Source of the DNA: Chitinophaga niabensis
GTDB lineage: Bacteria; Bacteroidota; Bacteroidia; Chitinophagales; Chitinophagaceae
Direction: 5' to 3'
Length of the DNA: 64,000 nucleotides
Assembly: GCF_039545795.1 (NCBI RefSeq)
Contig: NZ_CP154260.1
Coordinates: 3,911,001 to 3,975,000 of the forward strand
The notes beneath the pieces were generated by a model. The model worked only from the letters and a program-made list of their open reading frames with translations. It ran no database searches and was not told where the DNA came from. Every line of letters begins with the position of its first letter. The first letter of the stretch is position 1. Both the position numbers and the translations under genes were made by a program. Shown here in pieces: positions 35,730 to 43,252 of this stretch.

Positions 35730-37583
35730 ATGCAATACCCATTACATTATACATCCAAAGAAGATATCAGGGCCCGGCTTCTACAAAGTGCGGCAGACTT
35801 CTGGGGAATCCGCTCCGCAGCAGACCTGGACCCTATGGTACGATTGCTGATAGAAGCATTGAGCGGGGAGTTATATAATCTTGTGAATGATCTCCGCAAT
35901 ACGGAAAACAGGCTACTGAACAAGCTGGCTGCGTTACTCACGCCGGATATGCTCACCACTCCCCTGCCTGCCCATGCGCTTGCGCAGGCTTTTCCCGCAG
36001 ATGCTGCAGAGTTACTGGCAGACAATAAACATTTTGTGTATTCCCCCCGCAGGCAGGCAGGTACAGACCGCAGCCAGGAAGTATTTTTTACGCCCGCGGT
36101 ACCTGTAGAGATCTATGATGCCCGGATACTTTACACGGCTACCGGCAACCGCTTTTATCAGCACGATGCACAAAGGGGTAAAGTACTGCAGGCTATGAGC
36201 ACCGGGCGTTACCTTCCTCCGCACACGCTATGGATAGGTCTCCGGCCACATCCCGGTATTCAGCAGATGGAACATTTCACCTGTTATTTCAATTGGCCGC
36301 ATTTTGCTTTTGATCACGAGTGGTACAAATTACTTGCGCTTTGTGAATGTAGTATTAATGGCCAGGCCGTATCCCTGAAGAGCGGTTTCCCTTATGACCC
36401 TGAAAGCATACAGCCGGAGAACAGCATATTGAACAAAACGCTTGCCTTCGATACCATGCCTGTGATCATCCGCGATGTACTGGAATACTATCACGATCAC
36501 TATCTTTCCTTTTCCTTCCATCCCCCTGAACATGAGCAGCAACGTTATCCGGCTGCGTTTGAAGATGTATTCAGCACACAGGACCTCAGTAAACTGCAGG
36601 AGCCTGTAATATGGCTCCGGCTTACTTTTCCGGCCGCCATACAACAGCCGCTGCTTGATAACATAGAAGTATATACGAATGCATTCCCTGTTGTGAACCG
36701 GAGGCTGCATAAGTTAAAACATCGCTTTAAAGGGGTCGGTAATATTATCCCGGTAAAACCTGAAACGCATGAGTTCTTTTTAAGCGTACAGCAGTTAACG
36801 GACAGCCACGGCAAACATTATCACCCTATTTCATACAATGAGCATGAAACACAGGGCCAGGATGCTTATTCCGTACGGCTTGGAGGAGCTGAACGTTTTG
36901 ACAGCCGTAATGCCCGTGAGCTGATCAATTATCTTTTTGAACTGCTACGTGATGAAAGTGCCGCCTTTTCTGCATACGGCTACGATTTCCTGACGGATGT
37001 GCTGCAAAACCTGCAGCAAAATATTGCGCTGGTGGAACAAAAATCCCGGCATAGTTTAACAGATATGACGGAATCCACCCGCTATGTGATCGTGCGACCA
37101 CAACATCCGGTAGAAGTGATGTACCTCGATTATTGGACCACGCAAAGTGAAGCTGCGCATCAGCTACGCAGCGGCTTGCCACTTATGCAGTTTGAAGGGT
37201 CGGGCGTGCGGGCAGAATCCCTGCAGTTGCTAACAAGACCTTCAGGAGGGCGCAAAGCGGCGGAACAAAACAATCTGCTACAGGCTTACAAATATGCGCT
37301 GATGACGCGGGACAGGATTGTGACGGAAGATGATATACGTAATTTCTGTATTTACGAACTGGGGGCAAAAGCTACCGGCATTGCCATAAAACGTGGTGTT
37401 ATAGCATCTCCGCATCCTAATGAAGGACTAAAGAAAACAACAGATATTTATATTACGCAGGCGCCTGATCACAGCTATACATCTGAAGAATGGGAACTCA
37501 CCCACCGGCAGTTGTTACAGAAGCTGAAAACACGCAGCAGCATCCTTACGCATTACAGGATAATATTACAGCAGGCCGGCTAG
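35730..37583 (+). CDS. tssF: T6SS baseplate protein TssF
   Basis: This 617-aa protein has the typical TssF start: IRARLLQSAADFWG, DPMVRLLIEALSGELYNL, ENRLLNKLAALLTPDMLTTPLPAHA. The body is large and beta-rich, and near the C-terminus are RDRIVTEDDIRNFCIYELG and LKTRSSILTHYRI. TssF forms the wedge with TssE and TssG. Its TAG stop and the TAG stop of convergent tssK share the palindrome CTAG (37580-37583). Confidence 0.92.
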   Translation: MQYPLHYTSKEDIRARLLQSAADFWGIRSAADLDPMVRLLIEALSGELYNLVNDLRNTENRLLNKLAALLTPDMLTTPLPAHALAQAFPADAAELLADNKHFVYSPRRQAGTDRSQEVFFTPAVPVEIYDARILYTATGNRFYQHDAQRGKVLQAMSTGRYLPPHTLWIGLRPHPGIQQMEHFTCYFNWPHFAFDHEWYKLLALCECSINGQAVSLKSGFPYDPESIQPENSILNKTLAFDTMPVIIRDVLEYYHDHYLSFSFHPPEHEQQRYPAAFEDVFSTQDLSKLQEPVIWLRLTFPAAIQQPLLDNIEVYTNAFPVVNRRLHKLKHRFKGVGNIIPVKPETHEFFLSVQQLTDSHGKHYHPISYNEHETQGQDAYSVRLGGAERFDSRNARELINYLFELLRDESAAFSAYGYDFLTDVLQNLQQNIALVEQKSRHSLTDMTESTRYVIVRPQHPVEVMYLDYWTTQSEAAHQLRSGLPLMQFEGSGVRAESLQLLTRPSGGRKAAEQNNLLQAYKYALMTRDRIVTEDDIRNFCIYELGAKATGIAIKRGVIASPHPNEGLKKTTDIYITQAPDHSYTSEEWELTHRQLLQKLKTRSSILTHYRIILQQAG

Positions 37584-38731
37584 TCCAGCAGGCTCCAGGA
37601 GCTGCGCGTTTTTGTCTGCTCTACCATTTTCTGTTCTGCTACAACAATGTTTTCCCTTCGCTGACCTATAAACTCAAGGCTGCTTAACTTGTTCCACAGG
37701 GCGGAGAGCACCTGCATACAATCGTTCACCTGTTCCATGGAACGATGGATATTATAATGGTCATACACTACATCAATGGTCCGTACGAGGAGGTCTTCAA
37801 AATTACCCGGCGTTACATCTTTCCATTCATAAAAGTACTTGAGCATTTCTTCTTTTTCCCTTGCGCCGGGATAATGCAATGCGGAATAAAAAATATGCGC
37901 CAGGTTTGAAAAGCAACTGATCAGCATAATGGGCGGCTGCTGATGAACCATGTTACGATAGGAGAAAAAGATCTGCGCAATGTAATCCAGGATCCGTTCA
38001 CAAAGCATTTTGATATTAAGGGCCAGTTGCGTTCTGTTATCCCGGGCGGTTACTTTCTCAGTGATCCGGAGGCTGCAGATCTGTATTTCATTCAGTAAAA
38101 TACTAAAGCGCTCATAATAACGGATCAGGCCGGGATGGCTGGTGATAGCCACTGCCGGGGGAATATACTGCTCGTTCACGGACACGCGGCCGTTTTGCCT
38201 GGAAAGCTGGCCTATTACCAGGTGATTCAATCCCATTTCTCCTGCTTCAACCTGGCTGGCCGGGAGCATGGACAGTTCATATTGCAGCGCGGCATAAGGA
38301 TGCCGCGGCGGCGTTTCTCCAGGATCCGGTATTCCCGCAGGCACCCGCTCATAAGGGTTTACACCCAGTACAATGCTAAAATGCGAAGGCTGCCCCTCTG
38401 CATCCTCTTCCCCTGTAAATGAGAATTGTTTAACCAGTTGCTCATTATATTCACCGGGTACAAAATGAATACGTACACCGCCTGCGGTAATAGCGCTGCA
38501 TTGGCGCAGCCTTACTTCTACCTGGTTAATGCGCTCATTGATCTCAAAATCACAGGAAAGGCGCTGCCCGCGGAATGGGGGCAACAGGCCAAAATCATAA
38601 TTGCGCAGGAACATGGAAGTGGTATCCCGGAGGCTATCGGTAAAATGGTTTTCAGTATCAATGAACTGCCGGCGGGAGATCTTCATGCCATCGATCCAGT
38701 TCACTGCAGGATGTTTTACAGGAAATAACAT
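37580..38731 (-). CDS. tssK: T6SS baseplate-membrane connector TssK
   Basis: This 383-aa protein shows TssK features: a start near PAVNWIDGMKISRRQF, a phage receptor-binding-protein-like N-terminal shell domain, and a helical middle with LGVNPYERVP and SMLPASQVEAGEMGLNHLVIGQL (read as SMLPAS, then GLNHLVIGQL). Toward the end are YYERFSILLNEIQICSLRI and MVHQQPPIMLISCFSNLAH. TssK links the baseplate to the membrane complex, here probably via TssN. It converges on tssF with a 4-bp overlap. Confidence 0.9.
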   Translation of the reverse strand: MLFPVKHPAVNWIDGMKISRRQFIDTENHFTDSLRDTTSMFLRNYDFGLLPPFRGQRLSCDFEINERINQVEVRLRQCSAITAGGVRIHFVPGEYNEQLVKQFSFTGEEDAEGQPSHFSIVLGVNPYERVPAGIPDPGETPPRHPYAALQYELSMLPASQVEAGEMGLNHLVIGQLSRQNGRVSVNEQYIPPAVAITSHPGLIRYYERFSILLNEIQICSLRITEKVTARDNRTQLALNIKMLCERILDYIAQIFFSYRNMVHQQPPIMLISCFSNLAHIFYSALHYPGAREKEEMLKYFYEWKDVTPGNFEDLLVRTIDVVYDHYNIHRSMEQVNDCMQVLSALWNKLSSLEFIGQRRENIVVAEQKMVEQTKTRSSWSLLD

Positions 38732-38768
38732 AACAATACTTTTCTGTGTATGAACAAATGGGCTGGCG

Positions 38769-39659
38769 TCAGAGGATCACCACCCTGTCTTCCCCTCCGG
38801 CTTCTTGCTGCAGGCGGGTTACCCTTCTTGCAAAAATAGTATACCGTTCCCGGACCTCGTTCTTTTCTACCGTCAGCGAAGGGTCTATAAATCGCTTTCT
38901 TTTAAAGAAAGAGGGTTTCAGGTAAAATATCCATCCAAAAGGTTCTCCTTCTCCTGACACATAGTGAATGCCATTACGGGGAAATTTCAGATTATAATCG
39001 TCTATAAATTTTTTGAACCAGTCTCCGAAGGCCATATCCGGCGGGGCTTTCACTTTCACTTTCAGCGGTAATGGATCGCTTGCCCCTTTAAAGAGCTGCA
39101 CTTCCAGTACCTTCAGTTTGTCCAGGTCTACATCATACATGTCCAGCTGGGGAACATTTTCCGGGTAATACCATACGGTGTAGATCTCCGAAGGGATGCT
39201 GATCATGGCCATATAAGCCCACCAAAAAACAAGTGGTATGAAAAACGCCAGTATAGAAGTAGCTGCCAGCCAGCCATAGTCCAGGTCGCTTAGCCAGTTA
39301 AAAGCAAGCTGATATAAATATATACCCAGCAAGCCGGCAATAAGGCCCAGTAATATAAGCATGCCTTTACGGCGTTCCAGGGCTTCCGGAACATGCCTGG
39401 AAAGCAGGTAAACAGCCAGTATGCCCAGTAACAGGTACGCCACCTGGCCCAGTACATAACCCCAGGGCATAAATTGCAACCTGAGGGCGCCAAGTAAACC
39501 CGGTATGCCCAGCAAAATCGCGGAAAGTAGCAGCACCACCACCAGCTGGCGGTTCCCCATAATCCGGTTCTTCTTATTCAGGACTACCATAACAGCAGCC
39601 ATAATAACGGCTACCAGCGGGAAAAGAATATAGCTAACAAAGGTAGATTTTACATCCAT
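38769..39659 (-). CDS. tssN: T6SS inner-membrane protein TssN
   Basis: This 296-aa protein has five or so membrane helices in residues 8-155 (VSYILFPLVAVIMAAVMVV, LVVVLLLSAILLGIPGLLGAL, VAYLLLGILAVYLL, MLILLGLIAGLLGIYL, ILAFFIPLVFWWAYMAM). A soluble cytosolic domain follows (DVDLDKLKVLEVQLF, WFKKFIDDYNLKFP, GWIFYLKPSFF). This matches TssN, the Bacteroidota-specific inner-membrane anchor that connects to the baseplate. It starts divergently from tssG across a 129-bp gap. Confidence 0.9.
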   Translation of the reverse strand: MDVKSTFVSYILFPLVAVIMAAVMVVLNKKNRIMGNRQLVVVLLLSAILLGIPGLLGALRLQFMPWGYVLGQVAYLLLGILAVYLLSRHVPEALERRKGMLILLGLIAGLLGIYLYQLAFNWLSDLDYGWLAATSILAFFIPLVFWWAYMAMISIPSEIYTVWYYPENVPQLDMYDVDLDKLKVLEVQLFKGASDPLPLKVKVKAPPDMAFGDWFKKFIDDYNLKFPRNGIHYVSGEGEPFGWIFYLKPSFFKRKRFIDPSLTVEKNEVRERYTIFARRVTRLQQEAGGEDRVVIL

Positions 39660-39788
39660 GGTCTATGGTCACAACAATTATCAGGAAAAATATGTAATTA
39701 TTCCAAAGATTATACCAGTAAAGGGTTAAATTTCCGGTACATCCCGGTTTGCCGGGTTCCATTGTGAAAATAAGCCAATTATTAGATT

Positions 39789-40706
39789 ATGGAAGACATC
39801 CCATCATTTAATCTCAATAATTTTGATACAGACTATAAAGCGGTTGTACTGGCAGCAGAACTGGTGGAATCAGGCTTTGATATCAACCAGCTGTTCATCT
39901 GGCCATCAGGCAGCAGCCAGCGTAATTTTTCGAAGGACGTGCTTTCTGTGGAATGGCATACTACAGAAAACGGATACAAACACCTGCTTTGTATAAAAAG
40001 CAGTCGTGAAGGCCTTTACGATATGCTCCCCGAAGGTCTTTTTCATCAGCCTATCCCCTATTCTTCCACCCGTAGTACGGAAGATATCATAGATCAGATC
40101 AGGCTTCATAAGCAGGAAGAGAAGGAAGCCCGCAAATTTTTTCTCCCCCTGGAAGCAGAGATCAACCTGTTCCGCATACTCATTGAGCTAAGGGAAAACA
40201 AGATCGACAAAAAGAATATTTATGATGATCTCATCAAAATATTCCATCCCGGTTGGGAGATCTTTTCTTTGCTGGACCAGCAGCAGTCCAATATTTTCCT
40301 TCATATGATCCCCTTCCTGCATAGTGCAAAAGGTGATCTTCAAAAACTGGAAGACCTTGCATCGCTGCTGTTACAAATGCCTGTAACCATCAGCACTGAA
40401 GCGGCGGGAGTAATGCAGTCAGATCATCAAAGCCGGATGGGCGAATGTTCGCTGGGTGTGGATATGATATGTGGTAACGTTTTTAATGAAGGTGATGAAA
40501 CCCTGGTGATCAACATAGGCCCCGTGCCTGCCCAAATGGCTATGCAATTGTTCCCCGGTGAACGCGCTGAAAAGATCATGCGCTGGCTCGTTGCTTATTT
40601 TGTACCGGCAGAAACAGCCGTGCGTTTACAAACAGATATTATTCCGGAAGAAAGGATGCTGGTGCTCGACAAGGATGCAGTATTGGGTTATACCGCTTTT
40701 ATTTAG
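39789..40706 (+). CDS. tssG: T6SS baseplate protein TssG-like
   Basis: This 305-aa protein has an N-terminal DYKAVVLAAELVESGFDINQLFI and ARKFFLPLEAEINLFRILIELRENK region, with later LLQMPVTIS and LSLGVDMICG-like segments (here CSLGVDMICG). The layout fits the diverged TssG of T6SSiii: small, one gene per locus, next to tssN. It is the only remaining candidate for the essential wedge partner of TssF, which supports the call. It is the last T6SS gene on this side. Confidence 0.78.
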   Translation: MEDIPSFNLNNFDTDYKAVVLAAELVESGFDINQLFIWPSGSSQRNFSKDVLSVEWHTTENGYKHLLCIKSSREGLYDMLPEGLFHQPIPYSSTRSTEDIIDQIRLHKQEEKEARKFFLPLEAEINLFRILIELRENKIDKKNIYDDLIKIFHPGWEIFSLLDQQQSNIFLHMIPFLHSAKGDLQKLEDLASLLLQMPVTISTEAAGVMQSDHQSRMGECSLGVDMICGNVFNEGDETLVINIGPVPAQMAMQLFPGERAEKIMRWLVAYFVPAETAVRLQTDIIPEERMLVLDKDAVLGYTAFI

Positions 40707-40721
40707 AATGGGCTCTTTTTA

Positions 40722-41129
40722 CTAAAACACACATCTCCCTTCCAGTATCCTGGTAGCAATAACGACCAGCTCAGAGAACTTACTGGGTTTAGTAATAAAA
40801 TTCATGGCCCCCATCTGGCGGGTCTGATCTACATCTTCTTTCAGCTGAGAGGTGGAATACATGATCACCGGAATATCAGTGAGAGTACGATTGGCTTTTA
40901 ATTTCAGCAGGCATTGTTTCCCGTTCATCCGCGGCATGTTCATGTCCAGGATGATCAGGTCAGGAAGATCCTCCTGCGGGCAGGTTTCCAGCAGTTTCAG
41001 TGCGGCCACCCCATCTTTACTAAAGGTACATTGCACGGACGCATCTACATGATGCAGGGCGTCCCGGAACATTTCTGCATCATCAATATCATCATCCACA
41101 ATAAGAATACTGGTATAAGTCTTGCCCAT
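40722..41129 (-). CDS. Single-domain response regulator (CheY-like receiver)
   Basis: The protein has 135 aa from the ATG at 41129 (MGKTYTSILIVDDD); the frame is open for 18 more codons upstream but without receiver similarity. The acidic pocket is DDD (12-14), the phospho-acceptor is Asp62 in IILDMNMPRMNG, then YSTSQ and the conserved Lys in FITKPSKF. There is no output domain, so it acts by protein contact. It lies beside tssG, convergent with it; a link with T6SS control is possible but not shown. Confidence 0.88.
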   Translation of the reverse strand: MGKTYTSILIVDDDIDDAEMFRDALHHVDASVQCTFSKDGVAALKLLETCPQEDLPDLIILDMNMPRMNGKQCLLKLKANRTLTDIPVIMYSTSQLKEDVDQTRQMGAMNFITKPSKFSELVVIATRILEGRCVF

Positions 41130-41198
41130 AGAATACAAGTAGGACTGCAAATTTAGTTCTATTTTTGCATACCTTAAAGTCATAAATCGGTGATAACT

Positions 41199-41924
41199 AT
41201 GAAGAACTGGTACCTGGCCTGCACACTGTCTGTTTTCCTTTTATCGGGTTGCGAAACCACCCAGCAGATCCTGAATTCCCTTCCGCCAACCACTACTACC
41301 GGCGGCGTTAACACCATGCAAATTGCGGCAGGCTTAAAGGAAGCCCTGACCATTGGTACCCAGAACAGCGCCAACCGGCTTTCTGCTCCCAACGGCTTTT
41401 TTGCGAATGCGGTGCTGAAAATACTGATGCCGCCGGAAGCGCAGAAAGTGGAAACTACCCTGCGGAATGTAGGTTTGGGCAGTGTGGTGGATAAAGCCGT
41501 ACTGGCCATGAACCGTGGTGCGGAGGAAGCTGCCAAATCGGCTACACCCATCTTTGTGAATGCTATCCGCCAGATGAGCATTACAGATGCACTCGGCATC
41601 CTGAGAGGGGGTGATTTTGCTGCCACTAATTACTTCAAACAGAAAACAACAGCAGCCTTAACGAGTGCATTCCGCCCTGTGATCACTGATGCACTGGGTA
41701 AAGTGAATGCTACCCGGTACTGGGCGGATGTATTTTCCATGTATAATAAATTCTCCAAAACACCGGTTAATACAGACCTAACTGCGTATGTGACAGAAAG
41801 GGCCATAGATGGTATTTTCCATGAAGTGGGTCTGGAAGAACAAAAGATCCGCAGGGACCCTGCGGCCCGGGTGACCGAACTTCTAAAAACAGTTTTTGGC
41901 AGTGCGTTGGCGCAAAGGAATTAA
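41199..41924 (+). CDS. DUF4197-family lipoprotein
   Basis: The protein has 241 aa from the ATG at 41199, which gives the clean lipoprotein signal MKNWYLACTLSVFLLSGC; a GTG three codons earlier is less likely. The mature part matches DUF4197: QIAAGLKEALTIGTQN, LPEP-like MPPEAQKVE, MNRGAEEAAK, and a helical C-terminus (YFKQKTTAALTSAFRPVI, YVTERAIDGIFHEVGLEE). Function is unknown. It ends 14 bp before a tandem repeat array and converges with the next gene. Confidence 0.8.
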   Translation: MKNWYLACTLSVFLLSGCETTQQILNSLPPTTTTGGVNTMQIAAGLKEALTIGTQNSANRLSAPNGFFANAVLKILMPPEAQKVETTLRNVGLGSVVDKAVLAMNRGAEEAAKSATPIFVNAIRQMSITDALGILRGGDFAATNYFKQKTTAALTSAFRPVITDALGKVNATRYWADVFSMYNKFSKTPVNTDLTAYVTERAIDGIFHEVGLEEQKIRRDPAARVTELLKTVFGSALAQRN

Positions 41925-41938
41925 TATCGGCGGATGGC

Positions 41939-42112
41939 ACTGTATGCAGGAGAACAGCCAATGCCACTTATTTACCGGGCAACACTGTGTGCAGGAACAG
42001 CCAATACCATTTATTTACCGGGCAGCACTATGCGCAGGAACAGCCAATGCCACTTATTTACCGGGCAACACTGTGTGCAGGAACAGCCAATGCCACTTAT
42101 TTACCGGGCAGC
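41939..42112. repeat. Four 43-bp tandem repeats derived from a gene's 3' end
   Basis: Units start at 41939, 41984, 42027 and 42070. The last three are exactly 43 bp; the first has two extra bases. Every unit contains TTACCGGG, which at 42101 is the actual stop codon and last Arg codon of the DUF4886 gene. The coding sequence just before the stop (42113 to about 42150) aligns with the unit at roughly three quarters of positions, so the array grew by repeated duplication of that gene's end. There are no spacers, so it is not a CRISPR array. Its 43-bp period leaves all plus-strand frames open across it. Confidence 0.92.
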
Positions 42113-43009
42113 GCTACGCACCGGAACACCCAAACCAGCCACTACTTTTTTAAACTGTGCGGCCATCTCCTCAGATACCTCCGCTGGTTTGAACTGCACC
42201 TTTTTCACATCTCCGCCAAACAGGGTCTGGTACCAGACAAGTGATCCCAGGTAGCAGCCTGCTTTGTTAGCATGGTTGGCGTCAAAGTCCAGCTTATTAT
42301 TATTCCAGCGGTATCCCACATGCAGAGAGTTTGTTTGATCCGGTAAAGCCGGAGAAACCGCCGTTTCAAAATTGAAGGTCTTATCTTTTTTATAGGCCCA
42401 GGTTGGATCAGTAGTGATTGCACGGAATGCATCTCCTACAGGGATCAAAGCAATGTTCAATTCGTCTGCGATAGTATGATAGGCAGCCCTTACGTGCTGG
42501 TGCATGTCTGCAGCATCAACAGCGCGCTTCTCTCCTGCTATTCTTCCAAATGATTTGGCATCACTGCGGTAAGCCCAGATCTGGTGGATATAGATCTTTG
42601 CATTGGGTTGTATGGACCTGATAAAATCGTAGAGTTTACGGGCATAAGGACGGTAGGTTTCCGGATCGCCGGAGAGCAGGGAATACTGCTGAATGGTAAC
42701 AATGTCCCAGGTACCGTTAGAAAGCAACTGGCGGAGTGATTTGCCGCCATAGGCTTTACCGGCAGGGTCTGAAGTATCTTTTTCTGCTGTTTCAACCAGT
42801 TTCCAGTGTCTTTCCATAGAGCAACCGCCCAACTCTGCGCGGCCGGTTTCCAGTTCTATGCCACCTTCTTTTGTGAGTTGTGGCAGGAATGTGGCTGCAT
42901 TCTGAGAAAAGCTGTTACCAATAATGAACAGGCGGTATTTCTTCTGCGCCTGCGCCGTGAAGCAAATGCTGCAAAGTACCAGCAGGCAAATTTTGAATCG
43001 TAAAAGCAT
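42101..43009 (-). CDS. DUF4886-family secreted SGNH-like hydrolase
   Basis: This 302-aa protein has a signal peptide (MLLRFKICLLVLCSICFTAQA). The SGNH-type blocks are IIGNSFS with Ser33, GGCS (61-64), NGTWDIVTIQQYS and a C-terminal DANH (Asp243, His246) followed by G-x-Y-L-G. DUF4886 proteins are probable esterases, often acting on decorated polysaccharides; the substrate is unknown. Downstream of the stop the gene's end is repeated four times. Confidence 0.82.
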   Translation of the reverse strand: MLLRFKICLLVLCSICFTAQAQKKYRLFIIGNSFSQNAATFLPQLTKEGGIELETGRAELGGCSMERHWKLVETAEKDTSDPAGKAYGGKSLRQLLSNGTWDIVTIQQYSLLSGDPETYRPYARKLYDFIRSIQPNAKIYIHQIWAYRSDAKSFGRIAGEKRAVDAADMHQHVRAAYHTIADELNIALIPVGDAFRAITTDPTWAYKKDKTFNFETAVSPALPDQTNSLHVGYRWNNNKLDFDANHANKAGCYLGSLVWYQTLFGGDVKKVQFKPAEVSEEMAAQFKKVVAGLGVPVRSAAR

Positions 43010-43050
43010 GCTGGTAAAATAGAGCTTATACGTTAATAATCAAAATCCCT

Positions 43051-43248
43051 TCAGTTTAAATGCACCTGCGGATCAGTTTCCATACTGTAAAACTGCCTCA
43101 CCAGGTCACTAACATCCAGCAATGGCATCACCGTGCTGGAGATCAGATCGATCTTACACGGGTCCTTTTCAAAAAGCTCTGCGCAAATGTACCAGACGCC
43201 ATCGTCAGCACGGGCAATGAGTGTTACATGGATCAGTTGCTTTTTCAT
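43051..43248 (-). CDS. Small conserved-looking cytosolic protein
   Basis: The protein has 65 aa from the ATG at 43248 (MKKQLIHVTLIARADDG); eight further codons upstream would overlap the ligD stop. It reads as a small alpha/beta protein (strand, WYICAELF, then helix VSDLVRQFYSM). It follows ligD by 4 bp, so it is probably co-transcribed. No function is recognised. Confidence 0.55.
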   Translation of the reverse strand: MKKQLIHVTLIARADDGVWYICAELFEKDPCKIDLISSTVMPLLDVSDLVRQFYSMETDPQVHLN

Positions 43249-43252
43249 TGTA

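Noticed and set aside
18744..40706. Phage tail or extracellular contractile injection system (Afp/PVC type)
   Set aside because: TssK, TssF, ClpV and the Bacteroidota envelope proteins TssN/TssO/TssR are present, while tail fibre, tape measure and terminator-cap genes are not.
41939..42112. CRISPR array
   Set aside because: Units are contiguous with no variable spacers, no cas genes are nearby, and the unit derives from a coding sequence.
41896..42254. Overlapping plus-strand open frames with Cys/Tyr-rich repeats across the 43-bp array
   Set aside because: All three frames stay open only because the 43-bp period rotates the frame through a stop-poor unit. There is no start context or family similarity, and the frames run antisense into the DUF4886 gene.
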